Under the pieces are notes generated by a model. The model had not been told where the DNA came from. It searched no databases and worked only from the letters and a program-made list of their open reading frames with translations. Source: Magnimaribacter mokuoloeensis (lineage in GTDB: Bacteria; Pseudomonadota; Gammaproteobacteria; Magnimaribacterales; Magnimaribacteraceae). Taken from it: 64,000 nucleotides of DNA. The DNA lies in contig CP151794.1 in the NCBI GenBank assembly GCA_041860225.1, forward strand, positions 620,001 through 684,000, given 5' to 3'. This document shows, piece by piece, positions 34,666 through 43,210 of the stretch (positions within the stretch are counted from its first letter, which is position 1; every line of letters starts with the position of its first letter). The translations under genes and the position numbers were made by a program.

Positions 34666-35286
34666 TTACTTTTTGACTGAGCGACTGTCTACGACTGCAT
34701 CAATTAAACCATACTTAACGGCCTGATCGGGAGACATAAAATTATCTCGGTCACTATCTTTAGCAATCTTGTCAACCTTTTGACCAGAATGGTTTGCCAA
34801 AATTTCATTTAGTTTCTTCTTGATGGATAAAATTTCTTGAGTATGGATCTCTATGTCACTAGCTTGTCCTTGAAATCCTCCAAGAACTTGATGGATCATA
34901 ACTCTAGAATTTGGTAGTGCCTGTCTTTTTCCCTTTGCTCCTCCTGATAGTAAAACAGCTCCCATACTTGCCGCCTGGCCAATACATAGAGTTGAAACAT
35001 CAGGCTTTATAAACTGCATGGTATCGTAGATTGATAACCCTGCTGTCACAGACCCTCCTGGAGAATTGATGTATAAGTGAATATCTTTATCAGGATTTTC
35101 TGCTTCTAAATAAAGCATTTGGGCAACTATTAGATTAGCTCCGTAATCTTCGACTGGTCCAGTTAAAAAAATTACTCTCTCTTTTAATAATCTTGAATAA
35201 ATATCATAAGCCCTCTCACCCCTGGGTGTTTGCTCCACTACCATTGGAACCAACTGGTTCGTTGGTTTGTTATTTTCTTCTATCAT
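34666..35286 (-). CDS. clpP: ClpP serine protease subunit
   Basis: This 206-residue protein forms the ClpP barrel. The catalytic triad S107 (QAASMG), H132 (MIHQ) and D181 is complete, and the N-terminal region is of normal length. It lies between tig and clpX, the classical order. AGGAA precedes the ATG. The N-terminus (up to about residue 12) is probably processed, as in other ClpP proteins. Confidence 0.97.
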   Translation of the reverse strand: MIEENNKPTNQLVPMVVEQTPRGERAYDIYSRLLKERVIFLTGPVEDYGANLIVAQMLYLEAENPDKDIHLYINSPGGSVTAGLSIYDTMQFIKPDVSTLCIGQAASMGAVLLSGGAKGKRQALPNSRVMIHQVLGGFQGQASDIEIHTQEILSIKKKLNEILANHSGQKVDKIAKDSDRDNFMSPDQAVKYGLIDAVVDSRSVKK

Positions 35287-35329
35287 TTAAATTTTCCTTA
35301 CTCTATAGATGGGGCTTTTCAAATTATTT

Positions 35330-36637
35330 TCAACCATAAGTCCCTGAAACGCAATCTTCGTAACTTATATTCTCATCGCTTGACTTCGCTTCTAATTTCA
35401 ATGCATCTACCACTTGTTCTTCAAGTGAAATAGATTCTATGTTTCTGAGTTGCTCGTCGTCTGAGTAGAAATAATTAATAACCTGCTGAGGATCTTTATA
35501 ATTTTTTGCCCTCTCTTCTATAATTTCTTTCACTTTATCTGCATCAGGCTTAAGTTCTTTTTCTTCAATTATTTTATTAAGAAGGATACCGACCTTTACG
35601 CGCTTAGTTGCCTCTTCTTTAAACATATCATCCGGGAAAAGATCTTCTTTGAGATCTTTCAGGTCCATTCCCATACGTCTCGCGGTATCTTGTTTCATAT
35701 TTGATACTTCAGAATCCACCATTGCTGAAGGTACTTCAAATTCATTAGCTTCTAAAAGTGCGTCATAAAGGCTTTGCTTAACTTTGCCATTCAAGATACT
35801 TACAAGATCCTCTTCAAGTTTTGTTCTGACTTCCTTTTTAAAAGACTCAACATTTTCTGCTTCAATACCTGCGCTTTTGAAAAATTCAGTATCTAGATCA
35901 GGAAGTTTAGGTGCAAGAACTTCGTTAACTTCTGTTTCAAAATTTACAGGTTTACCAGCTAGTTCGGATTTTCCATAGTCGGAGGGAAATTCTAATTCTA
36001 GTATCTTCTTATCTCCTTTCTTTAAACCAATAAGTCCGTCCTCAAAACCCTCGATCATCGATTTTGAACCTATCTCTACTACGAAGTCATTTGCCGTTCC
36101 GCCCTCAAATTCTTCTCCTTCAATTTTTCCAATAAAATTTATTTTGACTTGATCGCCAGACTTAGAAATTTCATCTTTAGGCTCCCACTGACTCAATCTT
36201 TTTTGAAGATTAGTGACAGTATTATCTAAATCTGCATCAGTAATTTGGCACAAAAAATTTGTGTAAGAGACTTTACTCATTTTTGCCAGACTTATTTCAG
36301 GATAGACCTCAAACGTTGCTTTAAACTTTGCGTCCTTTCCCTCTTCTATCTTCTCAGGGATTAAGTTAGGTCTGCTGACAATCTTTAGATCCTTTTCCTG
36401 AGCTAGTTTGGAAAATGTCTTGCTTGCTAAGTCCCAAAGAACATCTTGTCTTATTTCTGGTCCGTATATACTTGTCACAACATCCATCGGAGCTTTGCCT
36501 TTTCTAAAACCTTTAAGCTTAGAATCCTTTTGAACCACTTTGAGTTTTGATAACACCTGTTCCTCAATATCTTTATTGGGTACTACTATGTCTAGGCTTT
36601 GGTTTATTTCAGCCTTTGATTTGAAAGAAAATTTCAT
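35330..36637 (-). CDS. tig: Trigger factor (ribosome-associated chaperone)
   Basis: This 435-residue protein has the N-terminal ribosome-binding domain with the GFRKGKAP signature (about 44-51), a central FKBP-type PPIase domain (about 160-245, with VKINFIGKIEGEEFEGG), and a helical C-terminal chaperone domain. AAAGGA precedes the start at 36637. It is the first gene of the tig-clpP-clpX-lon-hupB-ppiD run. tRNA-His lies only 12 bases upstream on the same strand, so tig may be transcribed with the tRNA. Confidence 0.95.
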   Translation of the reverse strand: MKFSFKSKAEINQSLDIVVPNKDIEEQVLSKLKVVQKDSKLKGFRKGKAPMDVVTSIYGPEIRQDVLWDLASKTFSKLAQEKDLKIVSRPNLIPEKIEEGKDAKFKATFEVYPEISLAKMSKVSYTNFLCQITDADLDNTVTNLQKRLSQWEPKDEISKSGDQVKINFIGKIEGEEFEGGTANDFVVEIGSKSMIEGFEDGLIGLKKGDKKILELEFPSDYGKSELAGKPVNFETEVNEVLAPKLPDLDTEFFKSAGIEAENVESFKKEVRTKLEEDLVSILNGKVKQSLYDALLEANEFEVPSAMVDSEVSNMKQDTARRMGMDLKDLKEDLFPDDMFKEEATKRVKVGILLNKIIEEKELKPDADKVKEIIEERAKNYKDPQQVINYFYSDDEQLRNIESISLEEQVVDALKLEAKSSDENISYEDCVSGTYG

Positions 36638-36649
36638 AATTTATCCTTT

Positions 36650-36726
36650 TGGGGTGGGCGATGGGGCTCGAACCCACGACCACTGGAATCACAATCCAGG
36701 GCTCTACCAACTGAGCTACGCCCACC
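36650..36726 (-). tRNA. tRNA-His (anticodon GTG)
   Basis: The reverse complement has an encoded extra G-1 opposite C73 (GGTGGGCG with CGCCCACC), the hallmark of tRNA-His, an encoded CCA (36650-36652), anticodon stem CTGGA/TCCAG with loop TTGTGAT (anticodon GTG), and T-arm GTTCGAGCC. It stands just upstream of tig. Confidence 0.97.
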
Positions 36727-36773
36727 AAAAAAAGTGATATTTTAACACTTAAAAAAAATAGGAGATGATTATT

Positions 36774-37043
36774 TTAATAAATTTCAAATCCCTTTATAGA
36801 TTCGTCATGATTTGCATCTTGCACCAAAACATCATCTACATGGGCAAAAGATGGGCCATCCCAACAAAAAGATATAAATTCGTTTACTGGACTTTCTTCG
36901 CCTTGCACGAAAATCTCTATAGATCCGTCCGAAGCTTTTCGAGTCCAGCCTGTTAGTTTTAATTTGAGCGCTTGTTCTTTGGCCCAAGACCTAAATCCAG
37001 AGCCTTGAACTTCGCCATAGACTGATATATGTGAACCGATCAT
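36774..37043 (-). CDS. Acylphosphatase-fold protein with an altered active site
   Basis: This 89-residue protein is a clear acylphosphatase by length and by GEVQGSGFR (10-18), holding the phosphate-binding arginine R18, and GWTRKASDGSIE. The catalytic asparagine expected 18 residues later (the N of GWVxN, N41 in human enzyme) is K36 here. It may therefore be inactive or have a different role. No Shine-Dalgarno is present; TTTAAT lies 7 bases before the ATG (37051-37056). It lies between two tRNA genes, next to the duplicated lipoprotein. Confidence 0.85.
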   Translation of the reverse strand: MIGSHISVYGEVQGSGFRSWAKEQALKLKLTGWTRKASDGSIEIFVQGEESPVNEFISFCWDGPSFAHVDDVLVQDANHDESIKGFEIY

Positions 37044-37108
37044 TTAGAAAATTAAAACAAAATTTATTTTATCTCCCTAATAAATGGTCATCAAGTCATT
37101 AACACAAA

Positions 37109-37942
37109 CTAAAAACTTGGGCTGTATTCTGAATTTTCTCGAGAATAAAGCATCCAAGAATTAAAAGTATCTGGCTCATCCAGACAGGTAGCTAGTTGAT
37201 CGAATGCTGCAAATACTTCTTGAAAATTGTTTTCAAAGTTTTGATTCTGCATTTCCATCGCTTCTTCTGATTTGGCCCATTCTCCCCAAACAAGATTTGC
37301 TGGAACATCAGAATGTGAAGCACCTTGGGATCTCCTGTCAAAATACACTCCGTAGTGATAACCGGTGCCTTCTAAATTTGAAGATTTAATTTTTGCAGAA
37401 TGCATTGGCAAGAAGCTATCAAGTTCATTTCTACCTGCTCCATCTTTATAACTACAAGTCCAGTATTGGCTATAAAAATATCCAGATTCATTAGATTCTC
37501 CAAAATGAGAAGAAGATACGGGAATTTTTATATCCCAAGCATTTCTTCCAGCTCCATCACATGACATTACATCTTCATACTTATTAGTCCATTCCATCAC
37601 ATCAGCATTTTTAACCCATTCATTCCAAGCAGAATCAGCTGCATCTTTTGATTCCCATTCAAGTTCCCACCACATACTGGGACCAAAAGCATTCTCTTCT
37701 TTGATAGGGTCGTATAAGTATGAACCTCTTAGCTGGCTAGAGATAGGTAGCGTTCTCCATGACTGAATCATGTTAGAAAGATTAGAGTTGCTGTATTCGC
37801 TTCCCTTTGAACAAGAGACAAATTCAACGTAGAAAGGTCCTTCTTGGTGTTCTTGGTTGGAGTTAGAAACACTTTCTCCAGAGCATGATATTAGCGCTCC
37901 AAGAATTAAAAAAGATAAAGATAATTGATTGATTTTTTTCAT
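37109..37942 (-). CDS. Lipoprotein with an internal duplication, function unknown
   Basis: This 277-residue protein has a signal peptide with lipobox LISC (C20). I do not recognise the family. Two related halves are visible: about 36-140 and 156-262. Each opens with an aromatic-rich strand ending in cysteine (C44, C163), has a W-x-E-W/WGEW segment followed by an acidic helix with ME(W/M), and ends with a second cysteine (C128, C253). DGAGRN occurs twice (129-134 and 167-172). The fold may be a dimeric alpha/beta-barrel (antibiotic-monooxygenase or NIPSNAP-like) fused in tandem and stabilised by disulfides. That fold is a guess. Confidence 0.6.
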   Translation of the reverse strand: MKKINQLSLSFLILGALISCSGESVSNSNQEHQEGPFYVEFVSCSKGSEYSNSNLSNMIQSWRTLPISSQLRGSYLYDPIKEENAFGPSMWWELEWESKDAADSAWNEWVKNADVMEWTNKYEDVMSCDGAGRNAWDIKIPVSSSHFGESNESGYFYSQYWTCSYKDGAGRNELDSFLPMHSAKIKSSNLEGTGYHYGVYFDRRSQGASHSDVPANLVWGEWAKSEEAMEMQNQNFENNFQEVFAAFDQLATCLDEPDTFNSWMLYSRENSEYSPSF

Positions 37943-38008
37943 ATGATGATCCAGATTAATTTAGGACCATCTTAAACTAGATTTATAAGGTTTTCATAAA
38001 AAAAATAT

Positions 38009-38086
38009 TGGCCTCCTCGGCAGGACTCGAACCTGCGACCCACTGCTTAGAAGGCAGTTGCTCTAATCCAACTGAGCTACGAGGAG
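38009..38086 (-). tRNA. tRNA-Arg (anticodon TCT)
   Basis: The reverse complement gives acceptor CTCCTCG/CGAGGAG, D-arm with AGCTCAGTTGG, anticodon stem ACTGC/GCAGT with loop CTTCTAA (anticodon TCT), T-arm GTTCGAGTC, discriminator G and an encoded CCA at 38009-38011. Confidence 0.96.
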
Positions 38087-38130
38087 ACGCGCGAATTATA
38101 TATTAAGCTGATCAATTAAGAATGAATTTT

Positions 38131-39402
38131 TTATAAAGAACGACCGGCTAGATAAGGATTTTGATCGATTTCAGAATCCTTTCCTTGAATTTGATCAGCC
38201 AACAAGGCTGCAGAACCCATTGCGAGAGTCCAACCTAAATGACCTTGACCGCAATTTACATACAACCCATCAATCTTAGTTTTTCCTATGAAAGGCAAAC
38301 CATCGGCACTCATTGGTCTGAAGCCATGCCATAATTTTCCTTCACCTCTATCGATCTGAGAAAACAGATTCGGATAGATACTTTTTAACATATTATTTAA
38401 ATAAGCCTCTCTTTTTGGATGTATAGAATCGTCAAATTGAACAAATTCTGCTGTGCCCGCAATTCTGATTCTATTTTCAAATGGGGTTACGGCTGTATGA
38501 ATACTTTCATCAACAAGTGAAATTTTAGGCATATTGTTTAAACCGTGCGTATCGTATGTAAGGGAATAGCCTTTTACTGGCACAACAGGTAATTTAAGGC
38601 GGACTTTTTTTAGAAGTGCGCGTGACCAGCTACCTGCACAAACAACTACCCTTTTTGTTTGTAGAATTGCCCTATCAGTCACTAAGCAATTTATCTTATT
38701 TTTATCTACTAAAATTTTATTAATCTTAGTATTGGTCAATATTCTGCCACCATTAGATCTAATAATATCTTCAAGTTGCTTGCAGAATTTGTATGCATCT
38801 CCAATTTCATCATTAGAAAAATGAATCCCACCACTCAGTTCAGTTCTTATATCCTTTAACTGTGGTTCTAGTTCTATTAATTCCTTGTCTTCTAAAACTC
38901 TAACTCCACTATTATTTGGATAGATTGAAGAAAGTTTTTTTACAGCTTTATCGAAATTTTCTGGCTTTCTATATATTTTTAAAGTTCCTTTTTCAGAGTG
39001 TTCATATGACAAATTAAATTTTTCTCTAATGTCTTTGGTTAGATCCTTACTGTATGAACCTAATGTATATAAATTCGAAGTAATTCGATTAAACCTTTTA
39101 GGAGTAGAGTTAATCAAAAACTTTAAACCCCAAGAAAAAAGAGCCGGAATAGCAAACGGACTCATTGCCATAGGAGAATCTTTTTTTCCTATTCCAGCAA
39201 GTATTTGAAGGATATCGTCAGGAGAATTCCAAGGAGATGATTGAGAAGGGGTCAGCATACCAGCGTTAGCAAAACTTGCAGAAGTGGCTACATCATTATC
39301 CCTCTCTAAAATTAAGACTTCCTCACCTCTTTGCAATAAAGTGAAGGCTGTAGCGAGCCCTTGCAGTCCGCCCCCTATGATTACTATTAGATTATCGTTC
39401 AA
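38131..39402 (-). CDS. dadA: D-amino-acid dehydrogenase-like FAD oxidoreductase (DadA family)
   Basis: This 423-residue DAO-family flavoprotein has the N-terminal dinucleotide-binding VIIGGGLQGL with ERD after it, SASFANAGMLTPSQSSPWNSP (the DadA pattern) and a C-terminal GLYVNCGQGHLGWTLAMGSA. DadA oxidises D-amino acids, especially D-alanine, feeding electrons to quinones. No ATG is available near the start: the only usable codon is TTG at 39402, 6 bases after the 3' end of tRNA-Pro, with no Shine-Dalgarno. Glycine oxidase-like enzymes are an alternative reading of the substrate. Confidence 0.82.
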   Translation of the reverse strand: MNDNLIVIIGGGLQGLATAFTLLQRGEEVLILERDNDVATSASFANAGMLTPSQSSPWNSPDDILQILAGIGKKDSPMAMSPFAIPALFSWGLKFLINSTPKRFNRITSNLYTLGSYSKDLTKDIREKFNLSYEHSEKGTLKIYRKPENFDKAVKKLSSIYPNNSGVRVLEDKELIELEPQLKDIRTELSGGIHFSNDEIGDAYKFCKQLEDIIRSNGGRILTNTKINKILVDKNKINCLVTDRAILQTKRVVVCAGSWSRALLKKVRLKLPVVPVKGYSLTYDTHGLNNMPKISLVDESIHTAVTPFENRIRIAGTAEFVQFDDSIHPKREAYLNNMLKSIYPNLFSQIDRGEGKLWHGFRPMSADGLPFIGKTKIDGLYVNCGQGHLGWTLAMGSAALLADQIQGKDSEIDQNPYLAGRSL

Positions 39403-39408
39403 TTTAAG

Positions 39409-39485
39409 TGGTCGGGGCAGCAGGATTTGAACCTGCGACCACCTGCTCCCAAAGCAGGTGCGCTACCAGGCTGCGCTATGCCCCG
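39409..39485 (-). tRNA. tRNA-Pro (anticodon TGG)
   Basis: The reverse complement gives acceptor CGGGGCA/TGCCCCG, anticodon stem CCTGC/GCAGG with loop TTTGGGA (anticodon TGG), T-arm GTTCAAATC, and encoded CCA at 39409-39411. The dadA-like start codon lies 6 bases beyond the CCA. Confidence 0.96.
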
Positions 39486-39523
39486 AAAAAAAACGAATTA
39501 TACATTCTTACAATGTATATGCA

Positions 39524-39555
39524 TAAAAAAACCCGGCCTGAACCGGGTTTTTTTT
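39524..39555 (-). terminator. Intrinsic terminator of TonB receptor 3
   Basis: Stem CCCGG/CCGGG (39532-39536 and 39543-39547) extended by A/T pairs, with a 6-base loop and runs of A and T on either side. It lies 13 bases beyond the receptor stop and before tRNA-Pro on the minus strand. Confidence 0.93.
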
Positions 39556-39567
39556 AAAAGGAAACGA

Positions 39568-42186
39568 TTACATAGTTAGTTTTAAACCAACAGAAATCAT
39601 TCTTCCTCTAGGATCATGATGCTTAGGATCATAACTCCAGTTAGCTGCGTCATATACTTGAGGAACTTCCTCATCAAACGCATTCTTGATTCCTAAAGTT
39701 AGTTTAAGATCATCTGCAGCATTAAAGTCAAAGCTGTAGTTATATTGAAGATCCACAGTAAAGTGGCTATCGATATCTTGATCAAATCCTTGTGCAGCAG
39801 CTGAAGCACTTACAGGTCTAGTAGTTTCATAACTAGAAACCCATCTTCCGTAAGCGGCAGCGGAGTGTTTACCTGATTGCAACTGAGCTGATAATACCAT
39901 CTTAGTTTCTGGTAAAGATCGAGCAAAGTTATCGTGGTTAAATAAGCCCACTACATCAGTTGTTACACCTCCTACTGGAATTTCATATTGCAGCATGTGT
40001 GTAGCATTTAAACCAAACAGCATTTCTCCTATTGCAGTATCCATGCCATATGACATTTCAACATCAAAACCATTTGTTTCAACAGATGCCGCGTTAAAGT
40101 AACTAGTAGTAACGCCAGTTAAGGTGCCGTCAATAGTTCTTTTAACTTTAGGATCATTAGGAGTTCTAGCAACGATGCCCTGAGCACTCTCAATGGTGAT
40201 AACGTTAGTATAATCTACCATCCAATAGTCAAGTTTAGCTTCAAAACTATCTGTAGGTCTCCATATTACACCTAGATTCAAGTTATCAGCCTCTTCGGAC
40301 TTAAGATTAGGGTTACCATCTTGAGCAATTCTAATAAATACAGTTCCACCTTTAGCTGAACCGTCTGCATTGTAGTCTTGAATTCCTTGCAGCCCCACCC
40401 CACTTGTGTAAAGTTGTGCAAGTGAAGGTTCTCTAAAAGAAGTACTCACAGAAGCACGAAGAATCACTTCGTCACTAGCTTCGTATCTTAGAGAAAGCTT
40501 AGGATCAACATTAGAGTCGTTTTCAAGATCTTCGTATCTGAGTGCTCCTTTAAGCTCAAGGTTATCAGAAAGATCAGTAGAGGCTTCTAAGAATACAGCA
40601 TTTGTTGTTCTCGAAGCATTAGATTCAGTACCACCGCCTAAGAAGATCATATCTGCTGGCTTGGTTAAATTTCCAGCAGCATCAAATTCTACAATAGAGT
40701 TTGGACTTCTTGTGATGTCGTATTTTTCTCGTCTTTGTTGAGCACCGGCGGCTATCGAAACATCACCCACTTCACCTGACATAACAAAGTCAACTACAGT
40801 AAGTACAACATCTGTCCATGTTTCTTGATCCGATCTAAGCCAATCTCTTAATTCTTGAGAGTTAGCAGAAGGATCGAAAAGGTTGAAAGTTTCGTTACCG
40901 TTAGATCCACCTTTTCCATCGATGGCAGCTGCTAACTTGGAAGTACCTGTATCAGGTTGACGACCATAATTATCTTCAGCACTTCTGGTCATATCGAAAT
41001 TCCAATCGAATCCATTTTCAAAAGTACCTGAAAGACCAAATGAAGCTCTATCCATCTCTATCTCTCTTGGAGCAAAAGGAGAAGGGAACGCAGACGCTAA
41101 GGGTCTACCGAGCCAAAGTACGGGAACACCAAATGGGTTTCCTCCTTTACCAGGAAGAATAGCATTGGATGGACTTAAATAAGAAAGTGCAGGGTAAGAA
41201 GGTGATTGAGGATTATCATAAACTTCTGTATCAGCACTCAAGTAATCTAATCTAGCCTCTATACCGCTTTCTAACACAGTCTTCAAAGAAACATATAATT
41301 GATCATGATCTTCGTCATTAACGATATTAAATCTTGGTCCATATTTAAATCCACATCGGAAACCACTTGCTTGTGGAATAACAATTCCTTTGTTAGCTTC
41401 ACAGTTAGGATCTCCAACATTTTGAAAAGCAGAATAAGTTCCTGCATAAGGACCAGATTCGACTGTAGAAGGTCCAAATAGCAAGAAACTTGTTCCTAAA
41501 CCACTTACTCCCAAAGGAGCAAGTTCTAATTCGCTTTGTGATAATGGTGATCTGCTTAAAGTACTGTAAGCAACTACTAGGTTAGTATCGCCACTTTCAC
41601 CACCCCATATGAAGCTACCTCTTCTGTCTTTGGAATCGCCAAGATCAGTTTCTTGAGAAGTAATATCTACTTCAAAGCCTGTAAAGTCTCTTCTGAAGAT
41701 GTAGTTAACAACTCCTGCAACAGCATCAGAACCATAAACAGAAGCAGCACCTTCTTTAAGAACTTCAACTCTATCAAGAGCTATGACTGGAATAGCAGAT
41801 GTGTTTACAAAAACACTACCATCATTAGCAGTAGAGCCAGTGACTGTTTGTCTTTTACCATCAAAAAGAACCAAAGTTGAAGAAAGGCCTAAACCTCTCA
41901 AGTTAACATTAGTTCGTCCTTGTAAAGCTCCTGAAGTAAAAGAGTCCGCATTGTTTTCAGATCCAGAATCTACAACCATGTTAGCTGTGATATCTGCAGC
42001 ATCAACCGCACCTATACCTTCTATAGTATCTCTATCATAGAGTTCAACAGGTGAAGCGCCATCAGTAGGACTTCCTTTAATAAAAGAACCTGTTACTACA
42101 ACCTCTTCAACCTCTTCGGCAGAAGCGAAGTAACTAAGTGAAATGAAAGGTAATATTGCTACTAGAGCAAAAATTTTAGATTTCAT
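39568..42186 (-). CDS. TonB-dependent outer-membrane receptor 3
   Basis: This 872-residue receptor starts at ATG 42186 (the upstream ATG at 42198 would place the GGGG ribosome site inside the gene). It has signal peptide, TonB box EEVVVTGSF, plug motifs NVNLRGLGLSSTLVLFDGKR-like and DRVEVLKEGAASVYGSDAVAGVVNY, and a barrel ending in GLKLTM, so the last residue is methionine rather than the usual aromatic. It is related to receptor 2 (VTGS and SVYGSDAVAGV). It stands alone, with folD divergent. Ligand unknown. Confidence 0.92.
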   Translation of the reverse strand: MKSKIFALVAILPFISLSYFASAEEVEEVVVTGSFIKGSPTDGASPVELYDRDTIEGIGAVDAADITANMVVDSGSENNADSFTSGALQGRTNVNLRGLGLSSTLVLFDGKRQTVTGSTANDGSVFVNTSAIPVIALDRVEVLKEGAASVYGSDAVAGVVNYIFRRDFTGFEVDITSQETDLGDSKDRRGSFIWGGESGDTNLVVAYSTLSRSPLSQSELELAPLGVSGLGTSFLLFGPSTVESGPYAGTYSAFQNVGDPNCEANKGIVIPQASGFRCGFKYGPRFNIVNDEDHDQLYVSLKTVLESGIEARLDYLSADTEVYDNPQSPSYPALSYLSPSNAILPGKGGNPFGVPVLWLGRPLASAFPSPFAPREIEMDRASFGLSGTFENGFDWNFDMTRSAEDNYGRQPDTGTSKLAAAIDGKGGSNGNETFNLFDPSANSQELRDWLRSDQETWTDVVLTVVDFVMSGEVGDVSIAAGAQQRREKYDITRSPNSIVEFDAAGNLTKPADMIFLGGGTESNASRTTNAVFLEASTDLSDNLELKGALRYEDLENDSNVDPKLSLRYEASDEVILRASVSTSFREPSLAQLYTSGVGLQGIQDYNADGSAKGGTVFIRIAQDGNPNLKSEEADNLNLGVIWRPTDSFEAKLDYWMVDYTNVITIESAQGIVARTPNDPKVKRTIDGTLTGVTTSYFNAASVETNGFDVEMSYGMDTAIGEMLFGLNATHMLQYEIPVGGVTTDVVGLFNHDNFARSLPETKMVLSAQLQSGKHSAAAYGRWVSSYETTRPVSASAAAQGFDQDIDSHFTVDLQYNYSFDFNAADDLKLTLGIKNAFDEEVPQVYDAANWSYDPKHHDPRGRMISVGLKLTM

Positions 42187-42197
42187 TGTTTTCCCCA
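42187..42197 (-). promoter_or_regulatory. GGGG leader/RBS of TonB receptor 3
   Basis: Minus-strand TGGGG (42193-42197), 6 bases before ATG 42186. A small stem GGCAT/ATGCC (42223-42227 and 42233-42237) lies further upstream in the leader. The rest of the 184-base gap to folD shows no clear promoter. Confidence 0.6.
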
Positions 42198-42370
42198 TTT
42201 ATTAATGTTTTTAAGTTTTTGAGGCATAAAAGATGCCCAAAAATCCAATTACGATGCACTCTAATACATATTTACCTATATATCACTATTTTTTTACCGG
42301 TTTTTTTCAACAGTCTAGTTATTCTAGATTTCTTAATTGAATTAATTTTTTATCATGAGAAAATTATTGA

Positions 42371-43201
42371 ATGACAATAATCATGGATGGTAGAAGTGTT
42401 GCCAAAGAAACAGAAGAAACACTTAAGTTAAAAGTTAATAAGCTAAAGGAAGAAAGAGGGTTTGTTCCAATATTAGCAACTATCCTTGTTGGAGAAGATC
42501 CAGCTTCTGCCACTTACGTAAGGATGAAAGGTAATGCATGTGAAAGAGTGGGAATGAAATCAATTAAGGTAGAACTACCTGAAACAACCACTACCGAAGA
42601 ATTATTAGATAAAATTGCAGAGTTGAACTCTAATAATGAGGTCAGCGGCATATTACTCCAACACCCCGTCCCTCCCCAAATAGACGAAAGAAAATGCTTC
42701 GATGCAATTGATGTAAAAAAAGACGTAGATGGAGTTACGTGTTTAGGTTTTGGAAATATGTCTATGGGTGAAAAAGCTTATGGCTCATGTACTCCACAAG
42801 GAATTATGAGACTCTTGGAATACTACCAGCTTGACATTGAAGGAAAGCATGCAGTTGTTGTTGGTAGAAGTCCAATTTTAGGAAAGCCCATGGCTATGAT
42901 GCTTCTTAATAAAAATGCAACTGTAACTATTTGTCATTCAAGAACTAAGGAATTAGAGAGTCATATAAGGAGTGCAGATATAATTGTTGGAGCTGTAGGA
43001 ATACCTAAATTCATTCAAGGTGATTGGATCAAAGATGGAGCAATTGTTGTTGATGCAGGCTACCACCCAGAGCAATGCGGAGATATAGATCTTGAATCTT
43101 GTGCAGAAAGAAGTATTGCTTACACACCTGTACCAGGGGGCGTAGGTCCAATGACAATCAATACTTTAATTTTACAAACCATAGAGGCTTGTGAGTCGTA
43201 A
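42371..43201 (+). CDS. folD: Methylenetetrahydrofolate dehydrogenase / methenyltetrahydrofolate cyclohydrolase
   Basis: This 276-residue bifunctional one-carbon enzyme has YVRMKGNAC with the catalytic lysine around residue 56, VSGILLQHPVP, KDVDGVTCLGFG, the GSCTPQGIM block and VVVGRSPILGKPMAM with the NADP-binding region, then the PGGVGPMT ending. It interconverts 5,10-methylene- and 10-formyl-tetrahydrofolate. It reads toward the monooxygenase genes, which begin 9 bases after its stop, though a functional link is not obvious. Confidence 0.95.
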   Translation: MTIIMDGRSVAKETEETLKLKVNKLKEERGFVPILATILVGEDPASATYVRMKGNACERVGMKSIKVELPETTTTEELLDKIAELNSNNEVSGILLQHPVPPQIDERKCFDAIDVKKDVDGVTCLGFGNMSMGEKAYGSCTPQGIMRLLEYYQLDIEGKHAVVVGRSPILGKPMAMMLLNKNATVTICHSRTKELESHIRSADIIVGAVGIPKFIQGDWIKDGAIVVDAGYHPEQCGDIDLESCAERSIAYTPVPGGVGPMTINTLILQTIEACES

Positions 43202-43210
43202 GTTGTAAAG

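Noticed and set aside
36540..36737. Small plus-strand reading frame across tRNA-His
   Set aside because: It is the antisense of tRNA-His and the start of tig, with the typical artefact peptide of tRNA antisense.
42223..42237. GGCAT/ATGCC stem upstream of TonB receptor 3
   Set aside because: Too short and not followed by a U-tract; I keep it only as a remark, not as a riboswitch or terminator.
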